This document shows positions 8,370-16,390 of a stretch of 38,747 nt of DNA, piece after piece. The stretch comes from Sulfuritalea sp. (GTDB lineage: Bacteria > Pseudomonadota > Gammaproteobacteria > Burkholderiales > Rhodocyclaceae), in the NCBI GenBank assembly GCA_030651305.1, contig JAUSCI010000002.1:1-38747 (forward strand), read 5' to 3'. Under the pieces are notes generated by a model, which had not been told where the DNA came from, made no database searches, and saw only the letters and a list, made by a program, of their open reading frames with translations. How positions within the stretch are numbered: position 1 is the stretch's first letter; each line of letters opens with the position of its first letter. Both the position numbers and the translations under genes were made by a program.

Positions 8370-9280
8370 AGACGCCGCAGCACGGGGTCGCCATTGTGCT
8401 CGCCATGGGCGTGGTCGCGCTGGCAGCTCTGGCGGCGACGGCGATCATGGTCACGCAGAGCACCTGGACGCGGCAAAACGAACTGGTTGCCGATCACGTT
8501 CAGGCGCAGACCCTGATTCAGGTCGGCGTCGATTGGACCCGTGCACTGCTCAGCGATGATCGCCGTGCCAGCAGCGTCGATACCCTGGGCGAACCCTGGG
8601 CCTTGCGCCTGCCGCCGATTCCAGTCGAGAACGGCAGCCTGGCGGGTCACATCGAGGACCAGCAGGGCCGCTTCAATCTCAACAACATGGTGCAGGACGG
8701 CAAACCCAAGCTCGCGCAGATTGCCCACTTCCAGCGCCTGCTGTCCATCCTCGGCCTGCCGTCGGCGCTGGCCGATGCTCTCGTCGACTGGATCGACGTC
8801 GACAGCGAGGTGCAGGCACAGGGCGGAGCCGAGGATGCCTTCTATCTTGCGCTGCACCCCCCCTATCTCGCCGCCAACCGGCCATTGATCGACGTCGCCG
8901 AGTTGGCTCTGGTGCGTGGCTTTGACGACAACGTGAGACTGCGCCTGCGCCCCTTCGTTTCGGCATTGCCTGCGTTTACTGCGGTGAACGTGAATACCGC
9001 GCGGCCTGAAGTCATTGCCGCAGTGGTCGATGGCCTGGATATCGACGGCGCGCGCTCGTTGGTCGAGCAGCGCTCTCGCATCTTCTTTCGTGACCGCACT
9101 GATTTTCTCAACCAGCTTCCCAAGGATGTCGTCGCAGCGATCGAAGACATTTCCTTCAGCAGCGACTACTTCGTGGTCCAACTGCGCGTAAGCATCGGCA
9201 GCGCACAGGCGCGCAGTGCCGCACTGCTGGCGCGCGCCGATGCCAATTGGCCGACCATCGTCTGGCGAAAAATGCTATGA
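8366..9280 (+). CDS. gspK: Minor pseudopilin GspK (tip subunit)
   Basis: GspK is the large tip pseudopilin. This product is 304 residues and has a very short leader (MKTPQHG|VAIVLAMGVVAL). Mature position 5 is Leu, not Glu, as expected for GspK, which does not need Glu5 because it caps the filament. The body has the family motif QQGRFNLNNM, a saposin-like helical insertion around LPSALADALVDWIDVDSEVQAQGGAED, and the NVNTARPEVIAAV helix-hairpin segment. It overlaps gspJ and gspL by 4 bp on each side. Confidence 0.95.
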   Translation: MKTPQHGVAIVLAMGVVALAALAATAIMVTQSTWTRQNELVADHVQAQTLIQVGVDWTRALLSDDRRASSVDTLGEPWALRLPPIPVENGSLAGHIEDQQGRFNLNNMVQDGKPKLAQIAHFQRLLSILGLPSALADALVDWIDVDSEVQAQGGAEDAFYLALHPPYLAANRPLIDVAELALVRGFDDNVRLRLRPFVSALPAFTAVNVNTARPEVIAAVVDGLDIDGARSLVEQRSRIFFRDRTDFLNQLPKDVVAAIEDISFSSDYFVVQLRVSIGSAQARSAALLARADANWPTIVWRKML

Positions 9281-10488
9281 GCCTGCTGCGCATCTACAGT
9301 CCGCTTGCCGATCAGGCGCAAAGCTGCCAGTGGGCGCTGATCGACGCCGGCCGCCAACCGGTTGCAGGACAGGGCCGGCTGGCGGACCTGCCGGAACGTG
9401 CCGATCGCGTCCAGTTGGTTATTCCCGCGGCCCAGGTACTGATCACCCGCGCCCGCATACCGCAAGGGGCCAGACGCGGTCCCGGTTCGGTGCTGGCTTT
9501 CGCGGTGGAAGAAAAACTGGCCGGCGAGCCGGATGCCAGCCAGGTGAGTTGGCTCGGCAGTGTCGGTGACGAGGACGCCCTGGCCGTCATTGACAGGAAG
9601 GGACTGGAGCGCTGGCAGGAGGCGCTTGGCGCCGTCGGCATTCGTGTTGATGAAGTGCACTGCGAAACCCTGCTGTTGCCTCGGGCGGCGGGGGAGTGGA
9701 GCATTGCCTGGAATGGCAGCGAAGGATTTGTTCGTAGCGGGGAGTTCGAGGGAACGACGACGGATTGCGGCGACCGGAACTCGCCGCCGCTGGGCCTGCG
9801 CCTCATGCTGGACGAAGCGAAGGCGCGTGGCGCCGGGCCCGCATCGATCGCGCTGTATGTGACGACGCCGGATGCGGAACCGGATGTTGCGGCATGGCAG
9901 CGCGAACTCGGCACCGATCTGCGCGTCGCCGGAACATGGGATTGGCGCATGGCGTCGCCCGCTGCCGGCGTTTGCCTGGCGCAGCAGCGCCAGCGCTGGC
10001 GGGTCCTTTCCGGTGCGGTTCGCCGGCTGCGACCGGCGGCATGGATACTGGGTGCTGCATTGGCCCTCCATGCCATCGCGCTGGTGACCGACTGGACCTT
10101 GCTCGCCGGCGAGCAGCGGGCACTGCGCCAAAAGATGGAATCGCAGTTTCGCAGCGCCTTTCCCGAGACGGTGGCCGTGGTGGATCCGGCGCTGCAAATG
10201 CGCCGCAAACTCGCCGAGGCACGTCATGCCGTGGGGATGTCCGATAGTGGCGACTTCCTGCCGATGATCGATCAAGTCGCGACAGCAGCGAAGGAACTAC
10301 CGGCTGGCGCATTGCGGACCGTGTCCTACGAGGGCGGACAGATCACCCTGGAACTTTCCACAAGCGCAGAAGCGGCGATACAGGCGCTCCGGGCGCGCCT
10401 GCTCCAGTCGGGCCTGAGCGTTGAAGCGTCGCCGGCCGCGACGCGCGCCGCAAAGGCGACCGTTGTCCTGATCGTGAGGGCGCCATGA
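9277..10488 (+). CDS. gspL: Type II secretion assembly-platform protein GspL
   Basis: GspL links the cytoplasmic ATPase GspE to the inner-membrane platform. The 403-residue protein has a long actin-like cytoplasmic domain (about 1-245), one transmembrane helix (about 254-275, AAWILGAALALHAIALVTDW) and a ferredoxin-like periplasmic domain (about 285-400). The ATG at 9277 overlaps the gspK stop by 4 bp and begins MSLLRIYSP. An upstream start at 9247 lies inside gspK and is not preferred. The cytoplasmic domain is the likely docking site for GspE, whose gene is in the other arm. Confidence 0.92.
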   Translation: MSLLRIYSPLADQAQSCQWALIDAGRQPVAGQGRLADLPERADRVQLVIPAAQVLITRARIPQGARRGPGSVLAFAVEEKLAGEPDASQVSWLGSVGDEDALAVIDRKGLERWQEALGAVGIRVDEVHCETLLLPRAAGEWSIAWNGSEGFVRSGEFEGTTTDCGDRNSPPLGLRLMLDEAKARGAGPASIALYVTTPDAEPDVAAWQRELGTDLRVAGTWDWRMASPAAGVCLAQQRQRWRVLSGAVRRLRPAAWILGAALALHAIALVTDWTLLAGEQRALRQKMESQFRSAFPETVAVVDPALQMRRKLAEARHAVGMSDSGDFLPMIDQVATAAKELPAGALRTVSYEGGQITLELSTSAEAAIQALRARLLQSGLSVEASPAATRAAKATVVLIVRAP

Positions 10489-10976
10489 AAGCGAAATTGC
10501 GCCAGGCATGGGAATCGCGGGCGCCGCGCGAGCGAGTCGTCATTGCGATTCTGGCCGCGCTGACGGGAGCGGCGCTGTATTTCTGGCTGGTTCAAGCCGG
10601 AGGTCAGGCGCATACGCGGTTGCAGGCGAGCGTCGTGACACTCCGGGCGCAAGCTGCGACTCTCGAGCAGCAGGCGGTTGAACTGGAGCGGCTGCGCGCC
10701 ACACCTGTACCGCCGGCATCGCCAACGGATCTGCGCACGCTGGTGGAAGGGCAGGTCGATGCCAGCGGGCTGACCGACACCCTGACAAAAATGGATGCGG
10801 CGGACGCCAATCAAGTGGTGGTCGCATTCGGGCCCGTCGAATTCGCCGCGTGGCTGAACTGGGTCGCCAGCCTCAAGTCGCAGCATGTCCGGCTCTCCGC
10901 CTGCCGGATCGAAGCTCAGCCGGCACCGGGCATGGTCAGCGTGACCGCGACATTGCTGCGGGCAAGTCATCGGTGA
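10485..10976 (+). CDS. gspM: Type II secretion protein GspM
   Basis: A 163-residue bitopic inner-membrane protein that partners GspL. It has a short charged head (MKAKLRQAWESRAPRERV), one transmembrane helix (about 18-38, VVIAILAALTGAALYFWLV), a coiled-coil segment and a small periplasmic ferredoxin-like domain. The QAATLEQQAVELERLRA stretch fits the coiled coil of the family. It overlaps gspL by 4 bp and ends within the GTGA start of gspN. Confidence 0.9.
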   Translation: MKAKLRQAWESRAPRERVVIAILAALTGAALYFWLVQAGGQAHTRLQASVVTLRAQAATLEQQAVELERLRATPVPPASPTDLRTLVEGQVDASGLTDTLTKMDAADANQVVVAFGPVEFAAWLNWVASLKSQHVRLSACRIEAQPAPGMVSVTATLLRASHR

Positions 10977-11716
10977 AGCGCCGGCACCTGGCGGCAATCG
11001 GGCTCGCCGTCTATGCAGTGGGAATCATTGCGATCGCGCCGGCGACCCTGGTCGATGCCGGCCTGCAGCGGATGAGTCAGGGCAAACTGCACCTCGTCGA
11101 GGCGCAGGGCACGCTGTGGTCGGGTTCGGGACAAATCGAGATGCGTGATCCGGGTGGTCGTGCCGGAGTGGCGAAGAGCCTTGCCTGGCGCCTGCAGCCG
11201 GAGTCCCTGCTGCGCGGACACTTGGTTGGCGAAGTCCGGCTGGACCAGTCAGGCAAGGTCTTTCCCGTGATCCTGTCATGGTCCGGGATCGAGCTTGCCA
11301 ACGCCGATATCAGTTTTCCGGCCACCGCCCTGGGTCTCGGCATGCCGACGCTGGCGCCGCTGGGTCTTACCGGTGATGTCCTGCTGCATATTGCCGCGCT
11401 ATCGGTTGAGCGCACGCAAGTGCAGGGCAAGGCCACATTGCAATGGCGCAATGCGGGTTCGGTGTTCACGCCGATTTCGCCTCTCGGAGACTATGAACTG
11501 AACTTCGATGGCGACGGCGCCGCGGTCCACGTCCTGCTGCACACCCTTCAGGGTCCGCTGCAACTCGATGGCAAGGGATCCTGGGCGATCGGGGCAAGTC
11601 CGGACTTTCTCGCCATCGCGCAGGTGCCCCCGCCGCAGCTTGAACAACTCGCCCCGCTGCTGCGCCTGATAGCCGTGGAGCGCGCTAGCGGTCGCTTCGA
11701 GCTGCAACTGAAATAG
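10973..11716 (+). CDS. gspN: Type II secretion protein GspN
   Basis: A 247-residue GspN-family protein, an accessory component found in many betaproteobacterial and xanthomonad gsp operons. It has one N-terminal membrane helix (about 4-24, HLAAIGLAVYAVGIIAIAPATLV) followed by a beta-rich periplasmic domain with the typical LVEAQGTLWSGSGQI stretch. The start is inferred to be GTG at 10973, overlapping the gspM stop as GTGA. A start further upstream at 10850 would lie inside gspM in another frame. It closes the rightward arm, with only 3 bp before the convergent permease stop. Confidence 0.88.
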   Translation: MKRRHLAAIGLAVYAVGIIAIAPATLVDAGLQRMSQGKLHLVEAQGTLWSGSGQIEMRDPGGRAGVAKSLAWRLQPESLLRGHLVGEVRLDQSGKVFPVILSWSGIELANADISFPATALGLGMPTLAPLGLTGDVLLHIAALSVERTQVQGKATLQWRNAGSVFTPISPLGDYELNFDGDGAAVHVLLHTLQGPLQLDGKGSWAIGASPDFLAIAQVPPPQLEQLAPLLRLIAVERASGRFELQLK

Positions 11717-11719
11717 GCT

Positions 11720-12844
11720 TTAGACAGGCGTAGTCTCAGCGGGCGCACCGGCGACGGCCGGTGGCGCCCGATGGGCGATCCAGAGTTGTGCCAGGGTCAG
11801 TCCGATGGCCAGTACCGGCGGACCGATGAACAGGCCGATGAAACCGAACGCGACCACGCCGCCGAATACGCCGAGCACGACCAACAGCATTGGCAGCTTG
11901 CTGCTGCGGCTCATGAGGTAGGGCTTGACCAGATTGTCGATGGTGCTGATGCCGAGGAAACCCCACGCGACCATGAAAGCCGCCCAGCCCATTTGTCCGT
12001 CGTAGGCCAGCCACGCGGCTGCGCCGCCCCATACCAGTGGCGGCCCGATCGGAACAATCGAGAGGAAGAACGTCGCCACCGAGAGCAAAAAGGCGGCGGG
12101 AACGCCGGCGATGACAAAACCGGTCAAGGCCACCAGCGCCTGCGCCAGCGCCGTGCCGAAAACGCCAACGACTGCCCCGGTCACGCTGTTGTCGATAGTC
12201 TCCAGAAACTCATTGCCCCGCCCGGCGGCGATCCGGTCCAGCGCCTTGCGCACGGCAACCATCAACGCTTCGCCGTCGCGGTAGAAAAAGAAACCGATGA
12301 AGCTCGCCAGCGTCAGTTGCAGCAAGCCCGCGCCTGCGGACTTGCCTGCGCCAATCAGGAAGTTGCGTACGGGTTCCAGCAGGCTCTTCCACAGTGCGGA
12401 AAGGCTGTCGCTGCCGGACGCGAGTCGTTGCCATTGGTCGGCAAGCAGTTCTCCCACCAGCGGAATTTTCCGCAGCCATGCGGGCGGTGCCATGGGGCCA
12501 CCGTTCAGCATCGCCTTGGCGGCCTCGGCCATGGCCGTTACGTCGTCGGCGAGGCTTGCGGCCAGCAGCACGGTGGGCCCGATCACCAGCACGATCAGCA
12601 GCAGCGTCATCACCAGCGCCGCGAGCGCAGAACGACCCCAAAGAGCCATGCGCAGCCGCAAATACAACGGCCAGGTTGCGGAGCACACTACCGCGGCAAA
12701 CAGGACGGCGGGAATAAACGGATACAGAACAAGATAGCAGCCAAGCGCGATGACCAAAACCGCAGCCAGTTGTGCGTACCGGTTCAGGCGCAGGTCCGCC
12801 GGGCTGAGCCACTCGGTGTGCGGTGTCTTGCTGGCGTCGCTCAT
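11720..12844 (-). CDS. AI-2E family transporter (PerM/YdiK type)
   Basis: A 374-residue polytopic membrane protein of the AI-2E/PerM family. Hydrophobic segments include about 20-62, 73-98, 195-215, 250-285 and 290-362, and the central soluble region carries WLRKIPLVGELLADQWQ. The C-terminal core motifs (FLSIVPIGPPLVWGGAAAWL and FIGLFIGPPVLAIG) are typical of the family. Substrates of most members are unknown; some act as autoinducer-2 exporters or Na+/H+ antiporters, so no substrate is claimed. The ATG at 12844 lies 1 bp after the cardiolipin synthase stop, so the two are probably co-translated. Upstream in-frame starts overlap that gene. A second family member lies at 18470-19633. Confidence 0.88.
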   Translation of the reverse strand: MSDASKTPHTEWLSPADLRLNRYAQLAAVLVIALGCYLVLYPFIPAVLFAAVVCSATWPLYLRLRMALWGRSALAALVMTLLLIVLVIGPTVLLAASLADDVTAMAEAAKAMLNGGPMAPPAWLRKIPLVGELLADQWQRLASGSDSLSALWKSLLEPVRNFLIGAGKSAGAGLLQLTLASFIGFFFYRDGEALMVAVRKALDRIAAGRGNEFLETIDNSVTGAVVGVFGTALAQALVALTGFVIAGVPAAFLLSVATFFLSIVPIGPPLVWGGAAAWLAYDGQMGWAAFMVAWGFLGISTIDNLVKPYLMSRSSKLPMLLVVLGVFGGVVAFGFIGLFIGPPVLAIGLTLAQLWIAHRAPPAVAGAPAETTPV

Positions 12845-12845
12845 G

Positions 12846-14231
12846 CTAGAGCAAACGCCCCCAGACTCGCGCCATCCATTCCTTGAGCCGCCATAAGAAT
12901 GGCCGACGCTTCCAGTTTTCCGGATCGATTGCCTCTGAGGCGCCGAGATCCGCGGCGAAGGCCGCCTGCATTTTCTGGCCAAATTCGCGCCCCAGGATCA
13001 CGGCGTTGACCTCGTCGTTGTCGAGAAAGCTGCGCCAGTCCAGATTGGCCGACCCTACCGTAGACCAGACGCCGTCGATCACCGCCGTCTTGGAATGCAG
13101 CAGTTGCCCGCGTCGCTCGTAGATCTTGACGCCGCCATCGAGCAGGCCGGAATAATGCGAGTGCCCGGCCTGAAACACCAGCTCGGAGTCCGAATGGCTC
13201 GGCAACAGCAGCCGCACATCGACACCGCGCCCGGCGGCATCGATCAGCGCCTTCAGCAACTGGGGATCGGGAACGAAGTAGGCGTTGGTCAGATACACCT
13301 GCCTCTCGGCATTTCCGATCGCCGATATCAGCGTCAGGTAGATCAGGCAATAGGGATCGTCGGGCGTACTGCCGATGGCGCGCACGATTTCATTTCCCTG
13401 AGGCTTCAGCACGGGAAAATATGCCCTTGGCGCAAGCGGCTTGCCACGCTGCTTTTCCCATGTTTGCATGAACAGCTTCTGCACTTCGCCGACCACCGGG
13501 CCTTCGATCTGAATGTGGGTGTCGCGCCATGTCACCCCACCGGCCGCTTTCGCTGGCCGCCTGGCTGCCGATCCCGCGGAATTGACGCTGCTGATGTTGA
13601 TTCCGCCGATGAACGCGGTCTGCCCGTCGACGACAAGCACTTTCCGATGATCGCGATTGTTGATCAGCCAGGGCGTCTTGCCGGCGAACGGGTTTACCGG
13701 ATTGAATTCGAGCACGGCGATTCCGGCGGCGGTCAAACGATCGAAGAATGCCTTCGGCGTATTGAAGCCGCCAACGCTGTCATAGATCACGTTGACCTGA
13801 ACGCCGGCGAGCTGCTTCTCCAGCAACAGATCCGCGAACTGCCGGCCGATCTCGTCGTCCTCGATGATGTAGGACTCCATGTTGACGTGGTCCCGCGCCT
13901 GGCGTATCGCGGCGAACATGGCCGGATAGGTCGCCGCGCCATCCTGCAGCAGCGTGACCTTGTTGCCCAGGCTGAGCGGGCTGTCGACGACCGCCTGCTC
14001 CAGGGCGATCTGTTTGTCCAGTATGTCGATGTCGCCGGATTTGCGCTTCAGTTCCGCGACAATGGCAGCGCTTCTCCGCGCCGAAACCGGTCCGCTCGCA
14101 TTTTCAAATCTGGCGGCCTGACCGGCGTGTCGCTCGATCAGCGCATCCGTGTCCGGCAAGGTCGCGCAGCCCGTTGCGGCGAGCAGGCAAAGACCAATCA
14201 CCGCGGCAGGTTTGATCGCGCGAATTGGCAT
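12846..14231 (-). CDS. Cardiolipin synthase-like phospholipase D lipoprotein
   Basis: A 461-residue enzyme of the phospholipase D superfamily, most like bacterial cardiolipin synthases, which join two phosphatidylglycerols or equivalent lipids. Two complete HxKxxxxD motifs are visible: H195-R-K197 to D202 (HRKVLVVD) and H379-S-K381 to D386 (HSKTAVID). Each is followed by the Gly/Ser-rich stretch of the family (AFIGGINIS, STVGSANLDWRS). The N-terminus (MPIRAIKPAAVIGLCLLAATGC) looks like a lipoprotein signal with Cys22, unlike the membrane-anchored ClsA. This suggests action at the periplasmic face. It sits between a LapA-domain gene (66 bp upstream) and the AI-2E permease (1 bp downstream). 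Confidence 0.88.
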   Translation of the reverse strand: MPIRAIKPAAVIGLCLLAATGCATLPDTDALIERHAGQAARFENASGPVSARRSAAIVAELKRKSGDIDILDKQIALEQAVVDSPLSLGNKVTLLQDGAATYPAMFAAIRQARDHVNMESYIIEDDEIGRQFADLLLEKQLAGVQVNVIYDSVGGFNTPKAFFDRLTAAGIAVLEFNPVNPFAGKTPWLINNRDHRKVLVVDGQTAFIGGINISSVNSAGSAARRPAKAAGGVTWRDTHIQIEGPVVGEVQKLFMQTWEKQRGKPLAPRAYFPVLKPQGNEIVRAIGSTPDDPYCLIYLTLISAIGNAERQVYLTNAYFVPDPQLLKALIDAAGRGVDVRLLLPSHSDSELVFQAGHSHYSGLLDGGVKIYERRGQLLHSKTAVIDGVWSTVGSANLDWRSFLDNDEVNAVILGREFGQKMQAAFAADLGASEAIDPENWKRRPFLWRLKEWMARVWGRLL

Positions 14232-14297
14232 GATTCACCTATGACATACGTGGACGGGCGGCGATCGGGAAATCACCGCGCGAGACGGAAATCCCGC

Positions 14298-14537
14298 TCA
14301 ACGCAAATAGACCAACTCGCCTTTGTCATTCCTGGACTTTCTATGCAAGAGATAAGCATGCACAAACCAGCCCAAGACAAACCCGGCCGTCAGCGCGAAG
14401 AACATCAACAGCGCACTCGACATCGTTGTTTGCCAGGACAGGAAGCCGATATTGACGGGAGCGATGTTCTGGGCGACAAACATCACGGCGAGGCTGGACA
14501 GAACAAGTATCAGGATCAGTTTCAGGTTCAGGTTCAT
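14298..14537 (-). CDS. LapA-domain (DUF1049) small membrane protein
   Basis: A 79-residue protein with two hydrophobic segments (about 5-24 and 38-62) around a short loop containing QNIAPVNIGFLSWQ. It ends in a basic, cytoplasmic-looking tail. This is the pattern of the LapA/DUF1049 family; E. coli LapA works with LapB in controlling lipopolysaccharide synthesis through LpxC. No lapB is visible here, so the role is inferred only. It lies between a coiled-coil protein and the cardiolipin synthase, probably in one leftward operon. Confidence 0.8.
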   Translation of the reverse strand: MNLNLKLILILVLSSLAVMFVAQNIAPVNIGFLSWQTTMSSALLMFFALTAGFVLGWFVHAYLLHRKSRNDKGELVYLR

Positions 14538-14613
14538 TTTCCTGGCCTCGCGAAGAGATTGAAGAAATGTTCGGGTCTATCGGCGGTTCAGGGCAGCGTT
14601 CGTCGCCCACGGG

Positions 14614-14901
14614 TCACTTGAACCGGGCGCTGGCATCAGCCATGCCGGTCCTCAGGTCTTCCCAGATTTTGTCGGCAGTTTCCTTGATCTGCTCCCATGC
14701 TTCACCGCTGGCCGTTTCCAGATCCTGCAATTTCTCATGTGCCGTACGTTGTTTGGCACGCAGCGTATCCAGTTCCTCGGCGCGCCTGACCTTCATGTCA
14801 GCCCCGGCGTTCTCCGCCTTGGCTTCGAACAAATCAACCTGCGCGCCCCATTCCTTGAGTTGCGCCGCCATCTTCTGCTTGTATGCTTCCTGCAATTCCA
14901 T
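14614..14901 (-). CDS. Coiled-coil stress protein, sll1863-like
   Basis: A 95-residue, highly charged, almost wholly helical protein with no membrane segment or signal peptide. It resembles the sll1863-type coiled-coil family in length and in the pattern MAAQLKEWGAQVDLFEAKAE and ASGEAWEQIKETADKIWEDL. The family is linked to stress responses in cyanobacteria, and its molecular function is unknown. Its neighbours (BON lipoprotein 35 bp upstream, LapA protein downstream) support a stress or envelope role. Confidence 0.75.
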   Translation of the reverse strand: MELQEAYKQKMAAQLKEWGAQVDLFEAKAENAGADMKVRRAEELDTLRAKQRTAHEKLQDLETASGEAWEQIKETADKIWEDLRTGMADASARFK

Positions 14902-14936
14902 GATCTGGCTCCTGACAGCTTGGCTACGACACCTGA

Positions 14937-15425
14937 CTATTTGAACGTCTTCTGCACCAGCCTGTTTTCAACCCTGGTCACGCCGGCCACAGCGCTGGCC
15001 AGTACTTTGACCCGGTCGCTGCTCGGCTCCGAATCAACCGATCCGCTCAATGTCACGACGCCTTTTACGGTATCGACACTGATTTGCAGGGTCTTCAAAC
15101 CGGGCTCGGCAAAGATGGCGGCCTTGACCTTGGCTGTAATTTCGGTGTCGTCAATGGCGACGCCGGTTTTCACGCCTTGCTCGCCCAGCTTCTCACCGAC
15201 CTTCTCGGTTGCTGCATTGATCTTCCTGCCGGCGGCCTCCGCGGTCTTTTCTATCTCTTTCCCGGCGGCCTCAGCTGTCTGTTCTATCTTCTTCCCGGCG
15301 GCCTCCGCTGTCTGGTCTATCTTCTTGCCGGCAGTCTCTGCGGGCCCGGGTTTATCGCAAGCGGCAAGTCCTGCAACCAGCAACATCGAAATGCCGATCA
15401 ATTTGAGGCTTCCTGAGGCTTTCAT
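14937..15425 (-). CDS. BON-domain lipoprotein with 11-residue repeats
   Basis: A 162-residue lipoprotein: the signal ends in a lipobox (VAGLAAC, Cys23). Residues about 29-72 are four to five copies of an 11-residue unit of the form TAEAAGKKIEQ, an amphipathic helix like those of LEA-type proteins. Residues about 90-160 form one BON domain, the OsmY-type module thought to bind phospholipid or envelope surfaces. Recognisable parts are DDTEITAKVKAAIFAEPG and VKGVVTLSGSVDSE. The BON domain closely resembles that of the lipoprotein at 16904-17218. It is the first gene of the leftward stress operon and has an AAGGAACC Shine-Dalgarno. Confidence 0.88.
   Translation of the reverse strand: MKASGSLKLIGISMLLVAGLAACDKPGPAETAGKKIDQTAEAAGKKIEQTAEAAGKEIEKTAEAAGRKINAATEKVGEKLGEQGVKTGVAIDDTEITAKVKAAIFAEPGLKTLQISVDTVKGVVTLSGSVDSEPSSDRVKVLASAVAGVTRVENRLVQKTFK
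15210..15341 (-). repeat. 33-bp tandem repeats coding an 11-residue helix unit
   Basis: Within the BON lipoprotein, near-identical 33-bp units encode successive AETAGKKIDQT, AEAAGKKIEQT, AEAAGKEIEKT and AEAAGRKINAA segments. The DNA copies are similar enough to suggest fairly recent expansion, and copy number could vary between strains. The hendecad pattern suggests a long amphipathic helix linking the lipid anchor to the BON domain. Confidence 0.85.
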
Positions 15426-15782
15426 TTTGGTTCCTTTTAAAACGTGTTCGCATTGGCGAGAATTTGTTCCGTAACTGGCTGGCAGACCAATTCGCAGACA
15501 CCATTTGATCCTTTACGCATAAATGCTTTATCCGCTTTGCGGCTGCGGAACTCTGTGCGCTGGAACACATTGAGATGTCTTTCCGCAGACGCAAACCATT
15601 TCGGCGAAGCGGCGGCCAATGAGTACGGCAGCGCACAGAGAGCATGTCGGCCGAGGAACACGATGCGGGACAGGGGATGCCAGGAGTCGGGAATGTCCCG
15701 TCCAGCTACCCGCAGCAGGAGGCATTGTGAATATCGCACGTACCGCAAGCATTGAAACCATTTCAGACAAGAAGGAAACGTC
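15426..15782. promoter_or_regulatory. Divergent intergenic region of the stress island with a 12-bp inverted repeat
   Basis: These 357 bp separate the leftward BON-lipoprotein operon from the rightward DUF883 operon and must hold both promoters. Frames crossing it on either strand lack family resemblance and cross the start of DUF883. CTCTGTGCGCTG at 15551-15562 is matched exactly by its reverse complement at 15629-15640, with a 66-bp spacer. A smaller palindrome CGGGA-atg-TCCCG lies near 15692. GAAGGAAACGTC just before 15783 supplies the DUF883 Shine-Dalgarno. I cannot name the regulator. Confidence 0.5.
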
Positions 15783-16058
15783 ATGACAGATCTCAAAAGC
15801 CTGGTCGCCGATGGCGACGACCTGTTGCAGCAATTGGTCAAGTGCAGCAACGAAGAATTTTCCGCGGCGCGTGCCGGGATCGAAAGAAGGCTGCGCGAAA
15901 CAAGCTCCAGGCTTCATCACGCACGAATCGCGATCGCCAGGAAGGCCGGCAGGACTGCGGACTCGACATTCGAGTACGTTCAGGAGAACCCGTGGAAGGT
16001 CTTCGGGGTTGCGGCGATGGCCGGACTCATCACCGCATTTGTCCTTAGTCGCCGCTGA
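15783..16058 (+). CDS. DUF883 (ElaB/YqjD-like) C-tail membrane protein
   Basis: A 91-residue protein with a long amphipathic, charged N-terminal helix and one C-terminal membrane helix (about 70-88), ending in the family hallmark VLSRR. The YVQENPWKVFGVAAMAGL segment is typical of DUF883/YqjD/ElaB. E. coli relatives are tail-anchored inner-membrane proteins that bind ribosomes in stationary phase; whether this one does is unknown. It opens the rightward stress operon, followed 91 bp later by the CsbD gene. Confidence 0.88.
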   Translation: MTDLKSLVADGDDLLQQLVKCSNEEFSAARAGIERRLRETSSRLHHARIAIARKAGRTADSTFEYVQENPWKVFGVAAMAGLITAFVLSRR

Positions 16059-16149
16059 TGCATGTTTCCATTCAGGCGAACGGGATGAGTAGCGAATCGG
16101 CAATTGCGGCCGGCATGACCGACACCGAAGAGACTCGACGGAGTCCGCC

Positions 16150-16377
16150 ATGAACTGGCATATCGTCGAAGGCAGCTGGAAGCAGTTCAAGGGCAAGGCG
16201 AGAAAGCATTGGGGCAGGCTTACCGGCAATCGACTCGACGTGATAGCCGGCAAGCGGACCGAGCTGGCGGGAAAGGCACAGCGTGCCTACGGCGAAACAA
16301 AAGACAAGGCCGAGCATCAGCTCACGCGCTTCCTGCGGCAGCACCACAAGGACTATCGTCCGAAGCGGTCCACTTGA
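16150..16377 (+). CDS. CsbD family stress protein
   Basis: A 75-residue basic, hydrophilic protein matching CsbD (MNWHIVEGSWKQFKGKARKHWGRLT, with later KAQRAYGETKDKAEHQL). Family members are general-stress or sigma-B-type proteins of unknown biochemical role, often induced by osmotic stress. The extra C-terminal segment (about 56-75, RFLRQHHKDYRPKRST) is basic. The EncFtn-like gene follows 13 bp after its stop, so the two are very probably co-transcribed. Confidence 0.9.
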   Translation: MNWHIVEGSWKQFKGKARKHWGRLTGNRLDVIAGKRTELAGKAQRAYGETKDKAEHQLTRFLRQHHKDYRPKRST

Positions 16378-16390
16378 TCAGGTGAATGAA

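Noticed and set aside
13095-14621. A 508-codon plus-strand frame opposite cardiolipin synthase and the LapA gene
   Set aside because: It is antisense to genes with intact HKD motifs and membrane segments, and its translation looks like a reverse-strand shadow.
15437-16253. Minus-strand frames of 137 and 241 codons over the divergent stress promoter and DUF883
   Set aside because: They cross the start of the DUF883 gene and parts of csbD on the other strand, and show no family resemblance.
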